This document shows, in pieces, positions 54,926 to 63,984 of a stretch of 64,000 bases of DNA; within the stretch, counting starts at the first letter, position 1, and each line of letters begins with the position of its first letter. A program made the translations under genes and the position numbers. The DNA comes from Enterobacter asburiae (GTDB taxonomy: Bacteria; Pseudomonadota; Gammaproteobacteria; Enterobacterales; Enterobacteriaceae): positions 3,968,001 to 4,032,000 of the forward strand of contig NZ_CP102247.1 in assembly GCF_024599655.1 (NCBI RefSeq), read 5' to 3'. The notes beneath the pieces are model-generated. The model was given only the letters and a program-made list of their open reading frames with translations, did no database searches and was not told the origin of the DNA.

Positions 54926-55004
54926 CTTATGCTCCCATGAATACTGCTATTGGGTAAAATTCACCCAATTCTTTATCTCATTATCTAATACCCTGGTAAT
55001 TCAT

Positions 55005-56405
55005 TCAAGTATTCTGCGTGGCGGCCCGCTCAGCCTCTTGTTTTGCCAGGGTACGCGCAAGGATGGTGGAGTATAGCGGTTTTCCACCCAGGAACTGGGC
55101 TAATAGTGTCGCGCCGAGACAGGTAATGATCATTGGCAAAATGAGCTGGTAATTGTCCGTCATCTCCAGCACCAGCACGATCCCGGTCAACGGCGCACGC
55201 AGGGACGCGGCCAGCAGCGCCCCCATTCCGGCGATGGCAAAGGTCCCGGCGTCAAGATGATAGGCGGGAAACCCCGCTTCCGCCGCCATACCAAACGCGG
55301 TGCCGAGCAGCGTACCCAGCGCCAGCATCGGGGCGAAAATCCCGCCGGGCGCGCCGGAGGAGAAGCACAGCACCGTCGTGATGACTCTTGAAATAAACAT
55401 AAACAGCAGCAGACCCACGCTGAAATTCCCCGCTGCCGCAATGGGAATCAGCCCGAACCCGCCGCCTGCGGCATTCGGCTCGATAAACCCGAGTACGCCG
55501 CACATTCCACCCAGCAAACCGCCCATCAGCACCCATTTCGTGGTGTTGCCGCCGTGAATGCGCTGGAACATATCCTGAGCTCGCAGGATAAAGGCGTTAA
55601 ACAGCGGTCCCACCACGCCAAAAATCATACCGAGGATCAGGTAAAGCCACAGGGTGTTGACCGGCGCGTTGGTGAGTTTACCCACCTCAATGACCGCGCC
55701 CTCGCCATTAAAGAGGCGAAAGACGATGCTCGACATAATAACGCCGGTAAATACCGCTTTAATCGAGATCAGGTTGTAGCGAAACTGCGCGCGCATCTCT
55801 TCGATAATGAACAAAATGCCCGCCAGCGGCGCGTTAAACGCGGCGGAAAGCCCCGCCGCCGCACCGGTTGCCAGCAGCGTATGGCGCGCTTCGGCGCTTC
55901 GCATCCGAAACAGATCGCCCACCATGCGGCCGACGTTTCCCCCCAGCTGTACCGTGGGCCCTTCCCGGCCAAGCACCATACCCGCGCCCAGGGTCCCCAT
56001 GCCGCCGATGAATTTAACCGGAATCACCCGCCACCAGCGCACCGGACGCAGCTCCTCCAGCGCACCTTCAATTTCCGGGATGCCCGACCCGCCCGCCTCC
56101 GGCGCGAATTTACGCACCAGAAAATACCCCACCATGGCAAACAGCGCAGACAGCCCGAATGCCCAAACCCAGACCAGCCATTCGCTATCGGCGAAACCGG
56201 CCACGGTGCCCACTCGCCAGTTGAGTACGGCATTAACCGCTTTTTCAAACGCCACGCCAACCAGACCCGCGAGCGTCCCCACCACGGCTGCGGCCAGCAG
56301 GATCGCCAGCGGCGTTTTATCGCGATTGAGCAGCCGCCGAATACTGATTCGGTGCTGGGCGCGCGTAAACTGTTGTTCTTCAAAAGACGGAGAATCTGAT
56401 TTCAT
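55005..56405 (-). CDS. clcA: H+/Cl- exchange transporter ClcA
   Basis: A 466-residue CLC antiporter (two Cl- for one H+) used in extreme acid resistance. The selectivity motifs GSGIPE (106-111) and GREGPTVQ with gating Glu148 match the E. coli numbers; GAPGGIFAPML is the third motif. The C-terminus is shorter than in E. coli (473 residues). It is divergent from hemL with a 177-bp gap. Confidence 0.97.
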   Translation of the reverse strand: MKSDSPSFEEQQFTRAQHRISIRRLLNRDKTPLAILLAAAVVGTLAGLVGVAFEKAVNAVLNWRVGTVAGFADSEWLVWVWAFGLSALFAMVGYFLVRKFAPEAGGSGIPEIEGALEELRPVRWWRVIPVKFIGGMGTLGAGMVLGREGPTVQLGGNVGRMVGDLFRMRSAEARHTLLATGAAAGLSAAFNAPLAGILFIIEEMRAQFRYNLISIKAVFTGVIMSSIVFRLFNGEGAVIEVGKLTNAPVNTLWLYLILGMIFGVVGPLFNAFILRAQDMFQRIHGGNTTKWVLMGGLLGGMCGVLGFIEPNAAGGGFGLIPIAAAGNFSVGLLLFMFISRVITTVLCFSSGAPGGIFAPMLALGTLLGTAFGMAAEAGFPAYHLDAGTFAIAGMGALLAASLRAPLTGIVLVLEMTDNYQLILPMIITCLGATLLAQFLGGKPLYSTILARTLAKQEAERAATQNT

Positions 56406-56514
56406 GTCCTGTTCTTATTCGTCATACAAAAAGCCGCAAGGATTTTACCAGAGACTGCCCTACCGTCTCCTGAAAATTACTTAACAAATCTTAAAGCATT
56501 ACCCGGCTAAAAAT

Positions 56515-56543
56515 TTCATAACCTTCCCCGAATCACTTAGAAT
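56515..56543 (+). promoter_or_regulatory. Probable hemL promoter
   Basis: TTCATA (56515-56520) and TAGAAT (56538-56543) with exactly 17 bp between, 39 bp upstream of the hemL ATG. Confidence 0.5.
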
Positions 56544-56582
56544 AGTGGGCTTAATCATTTTATACGAACCAGGAACGACGCC

Positions 56583-57863
56583 ATGAGCAAGTCTGAAAAC
56601 CTCTACAGTGCAGCCCGCGAGCTTATTCCGGGTGGCGTGAACTCACCTGTGCGCGCCTTCACCGGCGTGGGCGGTACGCCGCTGTTTATCGAACGTGCTG
56701 ACGGCGCGTATCTGTATGATGTCGATGGCAAAGCCTATATCGATTATGTGGGTTCCTGGGGTCCGATGGTGCTGGGCCACAACCACCCGGCGATTCGTAA
56801 CGCGGTAATCGAAGCCGCGCAGCGCGGCCTGAGCTTCGGCGCGCCAACCGAAATGGAAGTGAAAATGGCGGAGCTGGTGACCGAACTGGTGCCTACCATG
56901 GACATGGTGCGCATGGTGAACTCCGGCACCGAAGCCACCATGAGCGCCATCCGCCTGGCGCGCGGTTTTACCGGTCGCGATAAAATCATCAAATTCGAAG
57001 GCTGCTACCACGGTCACGCCGACTGCCTGCTGGTGAAAGCCGGTTCCGGCGCGCTGACGCTCGGCCAGCCAAACTCACCTGGCGTACCGGCGGATTTCGC
57101 GAAGCACACCCTGACCTGCACCTACAACGATCTTGCTACCGTTCGCGCGGCGTTCGAGCAGTATCCGCAGGAGATCGCCTGCATCATCGTTGAGCCGGTT
57201 GCGGGCAACATGAACTGCATCCCACCGCAGCCTGAGTTCCTGCCGGGCCTGCGCGCCCTGTGCGACGAGTTCGGCGCGCTGCTGATCATTGACGAAGTCA
57301 TGACCGGCTTCCGCGTGGCGCTGGCGGGTGCCCAGTCTTACTACGGCGTTGAGCCGGACCTGACCTGCCTCGGCAAAATCATCGGCGGCGGCATGCCGGT
57401 CGGCGCATTCGGTGGGCGTAAGGACGTGATGGAAGCCCTGGCACCAACCGGTCCGGTTTACCAGGCGGGCACGCTCTCCGGTAACCCTATCGCCATGGCT
57501 GCGGGCTTTGCCTGCCTGACCGAAGTGGCTCAGCCTGGCATTCATGAAACCCTGACCGACCTGACCACGCAGCTGGCAAACGGTCTGCTGGAAGCCGCAG
57601 AAGAGGCCGGTATCCCTCTGGTGGTTAACCACGTGGGCGGCATGTTCGGGATTTTCTTCACCGATGCGAAAACCGTGACCAGCTATCAGGACGTGGTGAA
57701 GTGCGACGTTGAACGCTTCAAGCGCTTCTTCCACCTGATGCTGGAAGAAGGCGTGTACCTGGCACCGTCCGCGTTCGAAGCGGGCTTTATGTCCGTGGCG
57801 CACAGCGAAGAAGATATCAATAACACCATCGACGCGGCGCGTAAGGTGTTCGCGAAGCTCTAA
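56583..57863 (+). CDS. hemL: Glutamate-1-semialdehyde 2,1-aminomutase
   Basis: A 426-residue PLP enzyme that converts glutamate-1-semialdehyde to 5-aminolevulinate, the tetrapyrrole precursor for heme, siroheme and cobalamin. The PLP lysine is Lys265 in LTCLGKIIGGGMPVG, the E. coli number. NSGTEATM (113-120) binds the cofactor phosphate. Convergent with fhuB, with a repeat and a terminator between them. Confidence 0.99.
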   Translation: MSKSENLYSAARELIPGGVNSPVRAFTGVGGTPLFIERADGAYLYDVDGKAYIDYVGSWGPMVLGHNHPAIRNAVIEAAQRGLSFGAPTEMEVKMAELVTELVPTMDMVRMVNSGTEATMSAIRLARGFTGRDKIIKFEGCYHGHADCLLVKAGSGALTLGQPNSPGVPADFAKHTLTCTYNDLATVRAAFEQYPQEIACIIVEPVAGNMNCIPPQPEFLPGLRALCDEFGALLIIDEVMTGFRVALAGAQSYYGVEPDLTCLGKIIGGGMPVGAFGGRKDVMEALAPTGPVYQAGTLSGNPIAMAAGFACLTEVAQPGIHETLTDLTTQLANGLLEAAEEAGIPLVVNHVGGMFGIFFTDAKTVTSYQDVVKCDVERFKRFFHLMLEEGVYLAPSAFEAGFMSVAHSEEDINNTIDAARKVFAKL

Positions 57864-57879
57864 GATGTGCGGCTTGATG

Positions 57880-57950
57880 CCCTCACCCCAACCCTCTCCC
57901 ACGGGGAGAGGGAGCAAACACTAAAACGGCAATCTAAGGATTGCCGTTTA
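57880..57950 (-). repeat. Composite intergenic repeat between hemL and fhuB, complete copy
   Basis: Read on the minus strand from the fhuB stop: hairpin ACGGCAATC/GATTGCCGT, TTTTAGTGTTT, then a palindrome with 9-bp arms CCCTCTCCC (57892-57900 on plus) and GGGAGAGGG (57904-57912), then TTGGGGTGAGGGC. Its palindrome is the exact reverse complement of the restored IS target at yaeH. Confidence 0.85.
57923..57950 (-). terminator. fhuB terminator
   Basis: AAACGGCAATC and GATTGCCGTTT form an 11-bp stem with a four-base loop, followed on the minus strand by TTTTAGTGTTT. It begins about seven bases past the fhuB stop. On the plus strand the tail ACTTTTATT could also serve hemL. Confidence 0.88.
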
Positions 57951-57956
57951 CTTTTA

Positions 57957-59939
57957 TTACCGGCTCTGCTTCCTCAACAGATAAATAAAGTACGGCGCAC
58001 CGATAAAGGTCGACAGCAGACCCGCCGGGATCTGATACGGGAACAGCACCATTCTTCCGCACCAGTCCGCGAACACCAGCATCACCCCGCCCGTCAGGGC
58101 CGACATGACAATATGCGGCATCGTCCGGCGGAATCCCATCATTCTGGCAATGTGCGGCGCCATTAATCCGACAAAACTCAGCGGTCCAATCGTCAGGGTT
58201 GCCACAGCCGTCAGGCACGCCGCAAGCAGCAGCAAGGCCACGCGCGCTGGCGTCAGCGCCATTCCCACCGCACGCGCGGTTTCGCCCCCGAGCGGCAGAA
58301 TGGTCATCCAGCGGCGGCACAGCGGCACCATCGCCAGCAGCACGAGCATCACCATCCCGGACCAGATTACCTGGCTGCCGGTGGCGTTGTACGTTGAGCC
58401 GGAAATCCAGGTCAGGATCTTCGCCATACGCGGATCCCCGCTGGCCTGCAGCATCATCAGCAGCATCGTAAATGCGGTGCTGAGCGCCATCCCGGCCAGC
58501 AGCATGCGGTGCGGAGAAAACCCGCCGCGACCGGCGGCAATCAGGATAATCATCAGCGTAGCTGCCGCGCCGATACTGCCGGCAGGCATCAGCCAGCCAA
58601 ACGCATTGCCCGGCACAAAGAACAGCATCAGCACCACGCCAAAGGCGGCGCCAGAGCTGATCCCAAGCACTTCGGGGCTCGCCATCGGGTTGCCGGTCAG
58701 ACGCTGAATAATGCACCCCGCCACCGCCAGCATTACCCCTGCGATCAGCGCAGCGAAGATACGCGGCCAGCGCCACTGCAGCAGTTCATTGAGTAAATCA
58801 CCCGTTGCCCAGTGCCAGCCCGAGGCATCGCGTCCGAATGAGAGCGCCGCGAACGAGGCGATCATCAGCACCGCCAGACCGGCAAGGCTAAACCACAGCA
58901 CCGACCGACGTTCAGCGTAGACTTTATCGCCCGCGTCCATCGCCGGCGCGCTCATGCTGCGCAGGCGTGGGAGCAGCCACAGCAGCAGCGGCGCCCCGAT
59001 AAGCGCGGTCACAGAGCCGGTGGAGACTTCCCTCCAGACCTGCGCCAGCCAGAGAATAAGCTGATCGGAAAGCCAGAGGATCAGCGCCCCAATCAGCGGC
59101 GCCAGCATCAGACGCGTCAGTAAACGACGCGCCCCGAGCATTTTCGCCAGCAGGGGCGCAAACAGGCCGATAAACCCGATGATGCCGACCGCGTTCACCA
59201 GCAGGGCGCTTAATACAATCGCCAGCGTGAGCGCCGCCAGCCGAGCCAGCGACAGCGCCAGCCCCAGGTTACGCGCCACGCCATCATCCAGCCCCATGAG
59301 CGTCAGAGGACGCAGCAGCAACAGCGTCAGCACAACACCGCCAGCCAACTGCGGCCACAGGCGCTGCACAATGCTCCAGTCGGTTTGGGTGAGCGTGCCG
59401 GTACTCCACAGGAACATGCTTTGCAGCTGATCGTGGTGGAACAGCACCAGCAGCTGGTTAATCGCGCCACAGTAGAGGCTCACCACCAGCCCGGCCAGGA
59501 TAAGCGTTACCGGAGAAAGGCGCTTGCCCCAGGCCACGCCAAAGACCAGCGCGCCCACCACGCACGCCCCCGCGAGTGCCGCAAACTGCGAGGTTAACGC
59601 TCCCGGCAGCGCCCACAGCGTGGTGACGGTGATCCCAAGCTGCGCGCCGGTCGCGACGCCGAGCGTGGTTGGCTCTGCCAGCGGGTTACGCAAAACCTGC
59701 TGGAACAGCACGCCCACCAGCCCTAAACCGGCGCCGACTAAAAGGGAGATCGCCAGACGCGGCAGCAGGCTGTAGTGGAACAGCATCTGCTGAATATTGT
59801 CGATATCCGGCGAGGCCAGAGCGGCCCCCCACTGCGCGCGGGGTAACGCCGTCGAGAGGTTGAACCCGGTTAATACCAGCGCAACCAGAAAAAGCAGGGA
59901 TAGCAGCAGCGCCGGGAAGCGGGCGATACGCGTACTCAT
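57957..59939 (-). CDS. fhuB: Ferric hydroxamate ABC permease FhuB
   Basis: A 660-residue permease made of two homologous FecCD-type halves (about 1-330 and 340-660) of about ten membrane segments each, so one polypeptide replaces the usual dimer. Coupling loops recur as GGLVGVLFQQVLRNPLAEP-like and AGCIIQRLTGNPMASPE segments. It transports ferrichrome, coprogen and aerobactin iron. Its start overlaps the fhuD stop by four bases. Confidence 0.98.
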   Translation of the reverse strand: MSTRIARFPALLLSLLFLVALVLTGFNLSTALPRAQWGAALASPDIDNIQQMLFHYSLLPRLAISLLVGAGLGLVGVLFQQVLRNPLAEPTTLGVATGAQLGITVTTLWALPGALTSQFAALAGACVVGALVFGVAWGKRLSPVTLILAGLVVSLYCGAINQLLVLFHHDQLQSMFLWSTGTLTQTDWSIVQRLWPQLAGGVVLTLLLLRPLTLMGLDDGVARNLGLALSLARLAALTLAIVLSALLVNAVGIIGFIGLFAPLLAKMLGARRLLTRLMLAPLIGALILWLSDQLILWLAQVWREVSTGSVTALIGAPLLLWLLPRLRSMSAPAMDAGDKVYAERRSVLWFSLAGLAVLMIASFAALSFGRDASGWHWATGDLLNELLQWRWPRIFAALIAGVMLAVAGCIIQRLTGNPMASPEVLGISSGAAFGVVLMLFFVPGNAFGWLMPAGSIGAAATLMIILIAAGRGGFSPHRMLLAGMALSTAFTMLLMMLQASGDPRMAKILTWISGSTYNATGSQVIWSGMVMLVLLAMVPLCRRWMTILPLGGETARAVGMALTPARVALLLLAACLTAVATLTIGPLSFVGLMAPHIARMMGFRRTMPHIVMSALTGGVMLVFADWCGRMVLFPYQIPAGLLSTFIGAPYFIYLLRKQSR

Positions 59940-60826
59940 GCTTTACCTCCCAGGGCGTTATCCAGCACGCGGGCAAAATGCATGGCCGACAGCGTCGCGC
60001 CGTAGAACCAGACCGCCGGGGCGCGCTGGAAGCGCTGCTCACGCACAAACGGCATCGCCTGCCAGAGCGGAGTCGCCATCAGGGTTTGCATGGCGCGTTC
60101 GTTGCCGTGGTCGAAACACAGCACATCGACGTCGCGAAACGCCGCCAGACGATCGATACCCACGGCGGTACTGCCCCAGAACGTCATCTCCCCTTCCCAG
60201 GCATTGCGAATGCCGAAGCTGTCGAGCACTTCCTGGAACAGGCAGTTTTTACCGAAGACCAGCATATGGCGGGCATCCAGCAGCGTCACCATCAGCAGCG
60301 GACGATCGCCCCGGTTGGCAAAGCGCGGCTTCAGGGAGTCGATCAGGGCATCAAATTCGTCGAGATGTTTTTTGGCCTCGACCTCGCGGTTGAGGAAACG
60401 CGCCATCTCGTTAATCGAGTTTTTTGCCATCGCCAGCGGTTTTTTACCGTCGCTGAAGGCGAATCCACGTCCCGGCGCAATGCGCGCCATGATCTCCTCT
60501 GACGGACCGTAGCCCGCGGACCAGAACATGAACGAGGGTTTCATCTGGGTGAGCAGTTCAAGGTTTGGCTCCGTACGCAGGCCGATGTCGATCACCGAGT
60601 CCGGCAGCTTCGGCTCGTTCACCCAGAGGTTATAGTTAGGAATGTCCGCCACGCCATAGGGCGTGACGCCAAGCGCCATCATCAGCTCGACCGGCAGCCA
60701 CTCCAGGGCCACAATACGGTGCGGATCGACGGCGGCGGCACGCGCCGTATTCATTTTTAACAGCAGCGGTGAGAGCGCCATCGCCGTCAGCAGGCGACGG
60801 CGGCTAATGCGTGTGTTATCCAACAT
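59936..60826 (-). CDS. fhuD: Ferric hydroxamate-binding protein FhuD
   Basis: A 296-residue periplasmic binding protein. The N-terminus has a twin-arginine signal (SRRRLLTAMALSPLL), as E. coli FhuD, a Tat substrate, has; cleavage follows ARA. Conserved KPSFMFWSAGYGPS and CFDHGNERAMQ lie in the two lobes. Its start shares one base with the fhuC stop (TGATG) and its stop overlaps fhuB. Confidence 0.97.
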   Translation of the reverse strand: MLDNTRISRRRLLTAMALSPLLLKMNTARAAAVDPHRIVALEWLPVELMMALGVTPYGVADIPNYNLWVNEPKLPDSVIDIGLRTEPNLELLTQMKPSFMFWSAGYGPSEEIMARIAPGRGFAFSDGKKPLAMAKNSINEMARFLNREVEAKKHLDEFDALIDSLKPRFANRGDRPLLMVTLLDARHMLVFGKNCLFQEVLDSFGIRNAWEGEMTFWGSTAVGIDRLAAFRDVDVLCFDHGNERAMQTLMATPLWQAMPFVREQRFQRAPAVWFYGATLSAMHFARVLDNALGGKA

Positions 60827-61623
60827 CAGTAGACAAAGCTCACCGGTGCAGCCCCGGCAGGGTGAGGCAGAATACCCATCGGAATACCGTAAATATGTTC
60901 CAGCGTCTCGCTGCGCATCAGCTCTGCCGGTGTGCCCTGGGCAATCATCTCGCCCCCGCGCAGCGCAACGAGGTAGTCACAATAACGCGCGGCCATGTTG
61001 ATATCGTGCAGGACCGCAATGACCGTCAGACCACGCTGCTGGCTCAGGCGATGCACCAGCGCCAGGACGTCGACCTGATGCGCGATATCCAGCGCGGAGG
61101 TTGGTTCATCCAGCAGCAGACAGCGGCTGTCCTGCGCCACCAGCATCGCAATCCACGCGCGCTGACGTTCGCCGCCGGACAGGCTATCCACCAGACGGTG
61201 CGCCAGCGGTTTTAGCCCGACCAGCGCAATCGCCTCTTCCACCTTCTCTCTGTCGGCGACGCCGAAGCGCCCAAGCGCCCCGTGCCACGGATAACGGCCA
61301 ATCGCCACCAGCTCACGCACCGTCATCCCTTCCGCCTGCGGCAGTTGCTGCGGCAGATAGGCCACTTTGCGGGCAAAGGCTTTACTGCTCCAGCTCTCCA
61401 GCGGTTGGTCATCCAGCAGAATATCGCCCTCTGAAGGCGGCTGATGGCGCCCCAGCATCTTGAGCAGCGTGGATTTACCGGAGCCGTTGTGACCAATCAG
61501 GCCCGTCACTTTACCGGCAGGGAACGTCAGAGAGAGCGGATGCAGCAGCGTGCGCCCGGGTACGCGAAAGGAGAGATGGTTGAGCGTAAAGGTGGTGTCG
61601 GGTTGCGTTTGAATATCCTGCAT
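60826..61623 (-). CDS. fhuC: Ferric hydroxamate ABC transporter ATPase FhuC
   Basis: A 265-residue ATPase for FhuB. Walker A GHNGSGKST is at 44-52, signature LSGGE at 148-152 and Walker B LLLDEPTSALD at 169-179. I start at MQDIQTQPDTTF, which gives the E. coli length. The frame is open nine codons further, to 61650, but that would place the start inside the fhuA terminator hairpin. It is downstream of fhuA in the same direction. Confidence 0.97.
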   Translation of the reverse strand: MQDIQTQPDTTFTLNHLSFRVPGRTLLHPLSLTFPAGKVTGLIGHNGSGKSTLLKMLGRHQPPSEGDILLDDQPLESWSSKAFARKVAYLPQQLPQAEGMTVRELVAIGRYPWHGALGRFGVADREKVEEAIALVGLKPLAHRLVDSLSGGERQRAWIAMLVAQDSRCLLLDEPTSALDIAHQVDVLALVHRLSQQRGLTVIAVLHDINMAARYCDYLVALRGGEMIAQGTPAELMRSETLEHIYGIPMGILPHPAGAAPVSFVY

Positions 61624-61639
61624 ATCAGCCAACTTAAAT

Positions 61640-61665
61640 AAAAAGGGCACGGCGAACCGTGCCCG
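61640..61665 (-). terminator. Hairpin between fhuA and fhuC
   Basis: GGGCACGG and CCGTGCCC form an 8-bp perfect stem with a CGAA/TTCG loop, followed on the minus strand by TTTTTATTT. It probably terminates part of the fhuA transcripts and lowers fhuCDB expression. Confidence 0.88.
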
Positions 61666-61673
61666 AAGAGAGA

Positions 61674-63929
61674 TTAGAAGCGGAAGGTCGCGGTGGCAAC
61701 AACCTGACGTTCAGCACCCCAGAAGCAGCCGTAGGTATTGAAGCAGCTGGCAACGTACTCGCGATCGAACAGGTTGTTCACGTGCAGCGCCACGTTTGAG
61801 CCCGCCATGCCAACGCGTGCCAGATCGTATCTGACCAGCGCATCGACAACGGTGTAGCTGCCCACCTTGAAGGAGTTCGCCGGATCGCCATAGCTTGAGC
61901 CCGTGTAACGCACGCCAGTACCCAGCGTCAGGCCAGACAGCGCACCGTCAAACAGGGTGTAATCACCCCACAACGATGCCATGTGTTTTGGCACCTGGGC
62001 AGGCGTGTTGCCTTTGTAGGTGGTGTCCGTGGTGTATTCCGCATCGGTATAGGTATAAGAACCCACCAGGTTAACGCTCGCAGACAGGGCCGCTTTCGCT
62101 TCCACCTCCACGCCACGCGCGCGGATTTCACCGCCCTGAACCGAGAAGAAGGAGCCAGCCGGGTCCGCCATCAGGTTGTTGGTTTTGGTCAGCTGGTACA
62201 ACGCGCCGGTGACGACGATCGGACGATCGTTCGGCACGTATTTCACGCCCGCTTCGTACTGTTTGCCTTTAGACGGCGCGAACAGCTTGCCCTGGGCATC
62301 GCTCTGCGAAGCCGGTTCAAACGATTCGCTGTAGCTAAAGTACGGGGTTACGCCGTTATCAAACAGATAGTTAACGCCACCGCGCCATGTGAACTGGGTA
62401 TCATCACGTTTGGAGGTGGTGTTCGTCACGCGGTTGTAGGATTCCTGATCGGCCCAGTCATAACGACCGCCCAGGGTTACCAGGACTTTGTCCCACTCGA
62501 TCTGATCCTGAGCGTAAACGCCGGTCTGTTTTTGCTTGTTCAGCACCTGATAGGCACCTGACGGTCCAGGATGTGAACCGAAATCGAAATCGCTGCGATC
62601 GAGGTTATAGATATCAGATGGCGCAACGGAACCGGCATAACCGAACCACGAGTCGATGTCATTACGCATGCGCATGAAATCCACACCCGTCAGCAGAGTA
62701 TGATCGAGTGAACCCGTCGCGAACTTGCTCTGCAGTTGCGTATCAACAGTGAAATTTTCCAGCTTCTCGTTATCGATCACATACTGGCGAGTCAGCGTAT
62801 GGCCCCACTGCGACTGAGGAACGCTCGCGCAAGGGCTGGATGCCGGATTACTCGAATAGAGCGGATCGGAACACATACCGTAGCCGTAAACGCTGTTTTG
62901 CGAGGTCTTATTCTGCGCATAGCGCAGGTTCTGACGCACGGTAAAGGTGTCGTTGAATTCGTGGTCGACGCTGTATCCCACCATTTTCTGGTTACGGGAA
63001 TAGGTATTGTTCTTCGCGCCTTCGTTGAAGTTCGTCGGCAGACGATCGCCGTTCGGCAGCGGATCAACCGTCCCCTCTTTTGGCAGCCAGCCGTAATAGC
63101 CCGTTTCAGGCTCGTTCTGGAAGTAGGAGAGGAAGGTGAAGGTGGTTTTATCATCCGGACGCCAGGAGAAAGATGGCGCGATGGCGTAACGCTGCTCACC
63201 CTTACCTTCCTGCTGGGAATTATTCGAACGCGCCACGCCCGTTAAGCGGTAAGAGTAAACGCCGTCATCGTCGATTGCATCGCTAAAGTCGAATCCGGTC
63301 TGGAACAGGCTATCCGTGCCGACTTTAAACTGGATCTCTTTCAGCGGCTCGGTTGTTGGGCGCTTGCTGACCATGTTAAGCAAGCCGCCTGGGCTGCTTT
63401 TGCCGTACAGAACGGAAACCGGACCGCGCAAGATCTCGGCGCGCTCCAGCATGTAAGGATCAATCACCGCGTCGTTATAGAAGTTCCCCTGCATTTTCAT
63501 GCCGTCGAGGTAGTTATTCTGCGTCTGACCATCGGCCGCAAAGCCGCGGATAATCAAATAGTCATAGGTGTTAGACGCGCCGCGTGTGCCTACCGCAACG
63601 CCAGGCGTGTAGCTCAGGGCTTCTTTTACCGAGCGCGGCTGATGCAGTGCCATCTCTTCGGCCGTGACCACAGAAATAGACTGAGGAACCTTCTGAATCG
63701 GGGTGTCCGTTTTGGTCCCGGTCGCGGATTGCCTTGCGGCGATGGTCGCAGCAGGCCCCCAGGCACTTTCCTGCGCCGCAGGTGCTGCTGTTACCGTAAT
63801 GGTTTCTTCTTTTTTCGGGGCTTCGGCCGCATGCGCATAAGCAGACATACCGGCAACCGCTGTGGCAACGACGATCGCGATTTTACGTCGCGACGTGTTA
63901 ATAGGCTGAGCTGTATTGAAAAGCGCCAT
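61674..63929 (-). CDS. fhuA: Ferrichrome outer-membrane receptor FhuA
   Basis: A 751-residue TonB-dependent receptor; in E. coli also the entry site for phages T1, T5 and phi80 and for colicin M. The signal peptide ends YAHA (about residue 34). The TonB box is ETITVTA at about 42-48. The plug (about 55-190) contains IRGFAADGQTQNNYLDGMK and GKSSPGGLLNMVSKRPT. The barrel ends in Phe. Cysteine pairs CSDPLYSSNPASSPC and CFNTYGC sit where the two disulfides of E. coli FhuA are. Loop sequences around 320-345 and 440-470 differ most from E. coli. Confidence 0.98.
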   Translation of the reverse strand: MALFNTAQPINTSRRKIAIVVATAVAGMSAYAHAAEAPKKEETITVTAAPAAQESAWGPAATIAARQSATGTKTDTPIQKVPQSISVVTAEEMALHQPRSVKEALSYTPGVAVGTRGASNTYDYLIIRGFAADGQTQNNYLDGMKMQGNFYNDAVIDPYMLERAEILRGPVSVLYGKSSPGGLLNMVSKRPTTEPLKEIQFKVGTDSLFQTGFDFSDAIDDDGVYSYRLTGVARSNNSQQEGKGEQRYAIAPSFSWRPDDKTTFTFLSYFQNEPETGYYGWLPKEGTVDPLPNGDRLPTNFNEGAKNNTYSRNQKMVGYSVDHEFNDTFTVRQNLRYAQNKTSQNSVYGYGMCSDPLYSSNPASSPCASVPQSQWGHTLTRQYVIDNEKLENFTVDTQLQSKFATGSLDHTLLTGVDFMRMRNDIDSWFGYAGSVAPSDIYNLDRSDFDFGSHPGPSGAYQVLNKQKQTGVYAQDQIEWDKVLVTLGGRYDWADQESYNRVTNTTSKRDDTQFTWRGGVNYLFDNGVTPYFSYSESFEPASQSDAQGKLFAPSKGKQYEAGVKYVPNDRPIVVTGALYQLTKTNNLMADPAGSFFSVQGGEIRARGVEVEAKAALSASVNLVGSYTYTDAEYTTDTTYKGNTPAQVPKHMASLWGDYTLFDGALSGLTLGTGVRYTGSSYGDPANSFKVGSYTVVDALVRYDLARVGMAGSNVALHVNNLFDREYVASCFNTYGCFWGAERQVVATATFRF

Positions 63930-63954
63930 GTTGTTCTCTGATGGAAAAGTGAAT

Positions 63955-63984
63955 GATAACGTAAACGAGAATTATTATTATGAG
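63955..63984 (-). promoter_or_regulatory. Fur box of fhuA
   Basis: Successive A/T-rich hexamers GATAAC, GTAAAC, GAGAAT, TATTAT, TATGAG, 26 bp upstream of the fhuA ATG. They match the GATAAT-repeat form of the Fur site and the equivalent region of E. coli fhuA. Iron-replete repression of fhuACDB is expected. Confidence 0.65.
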
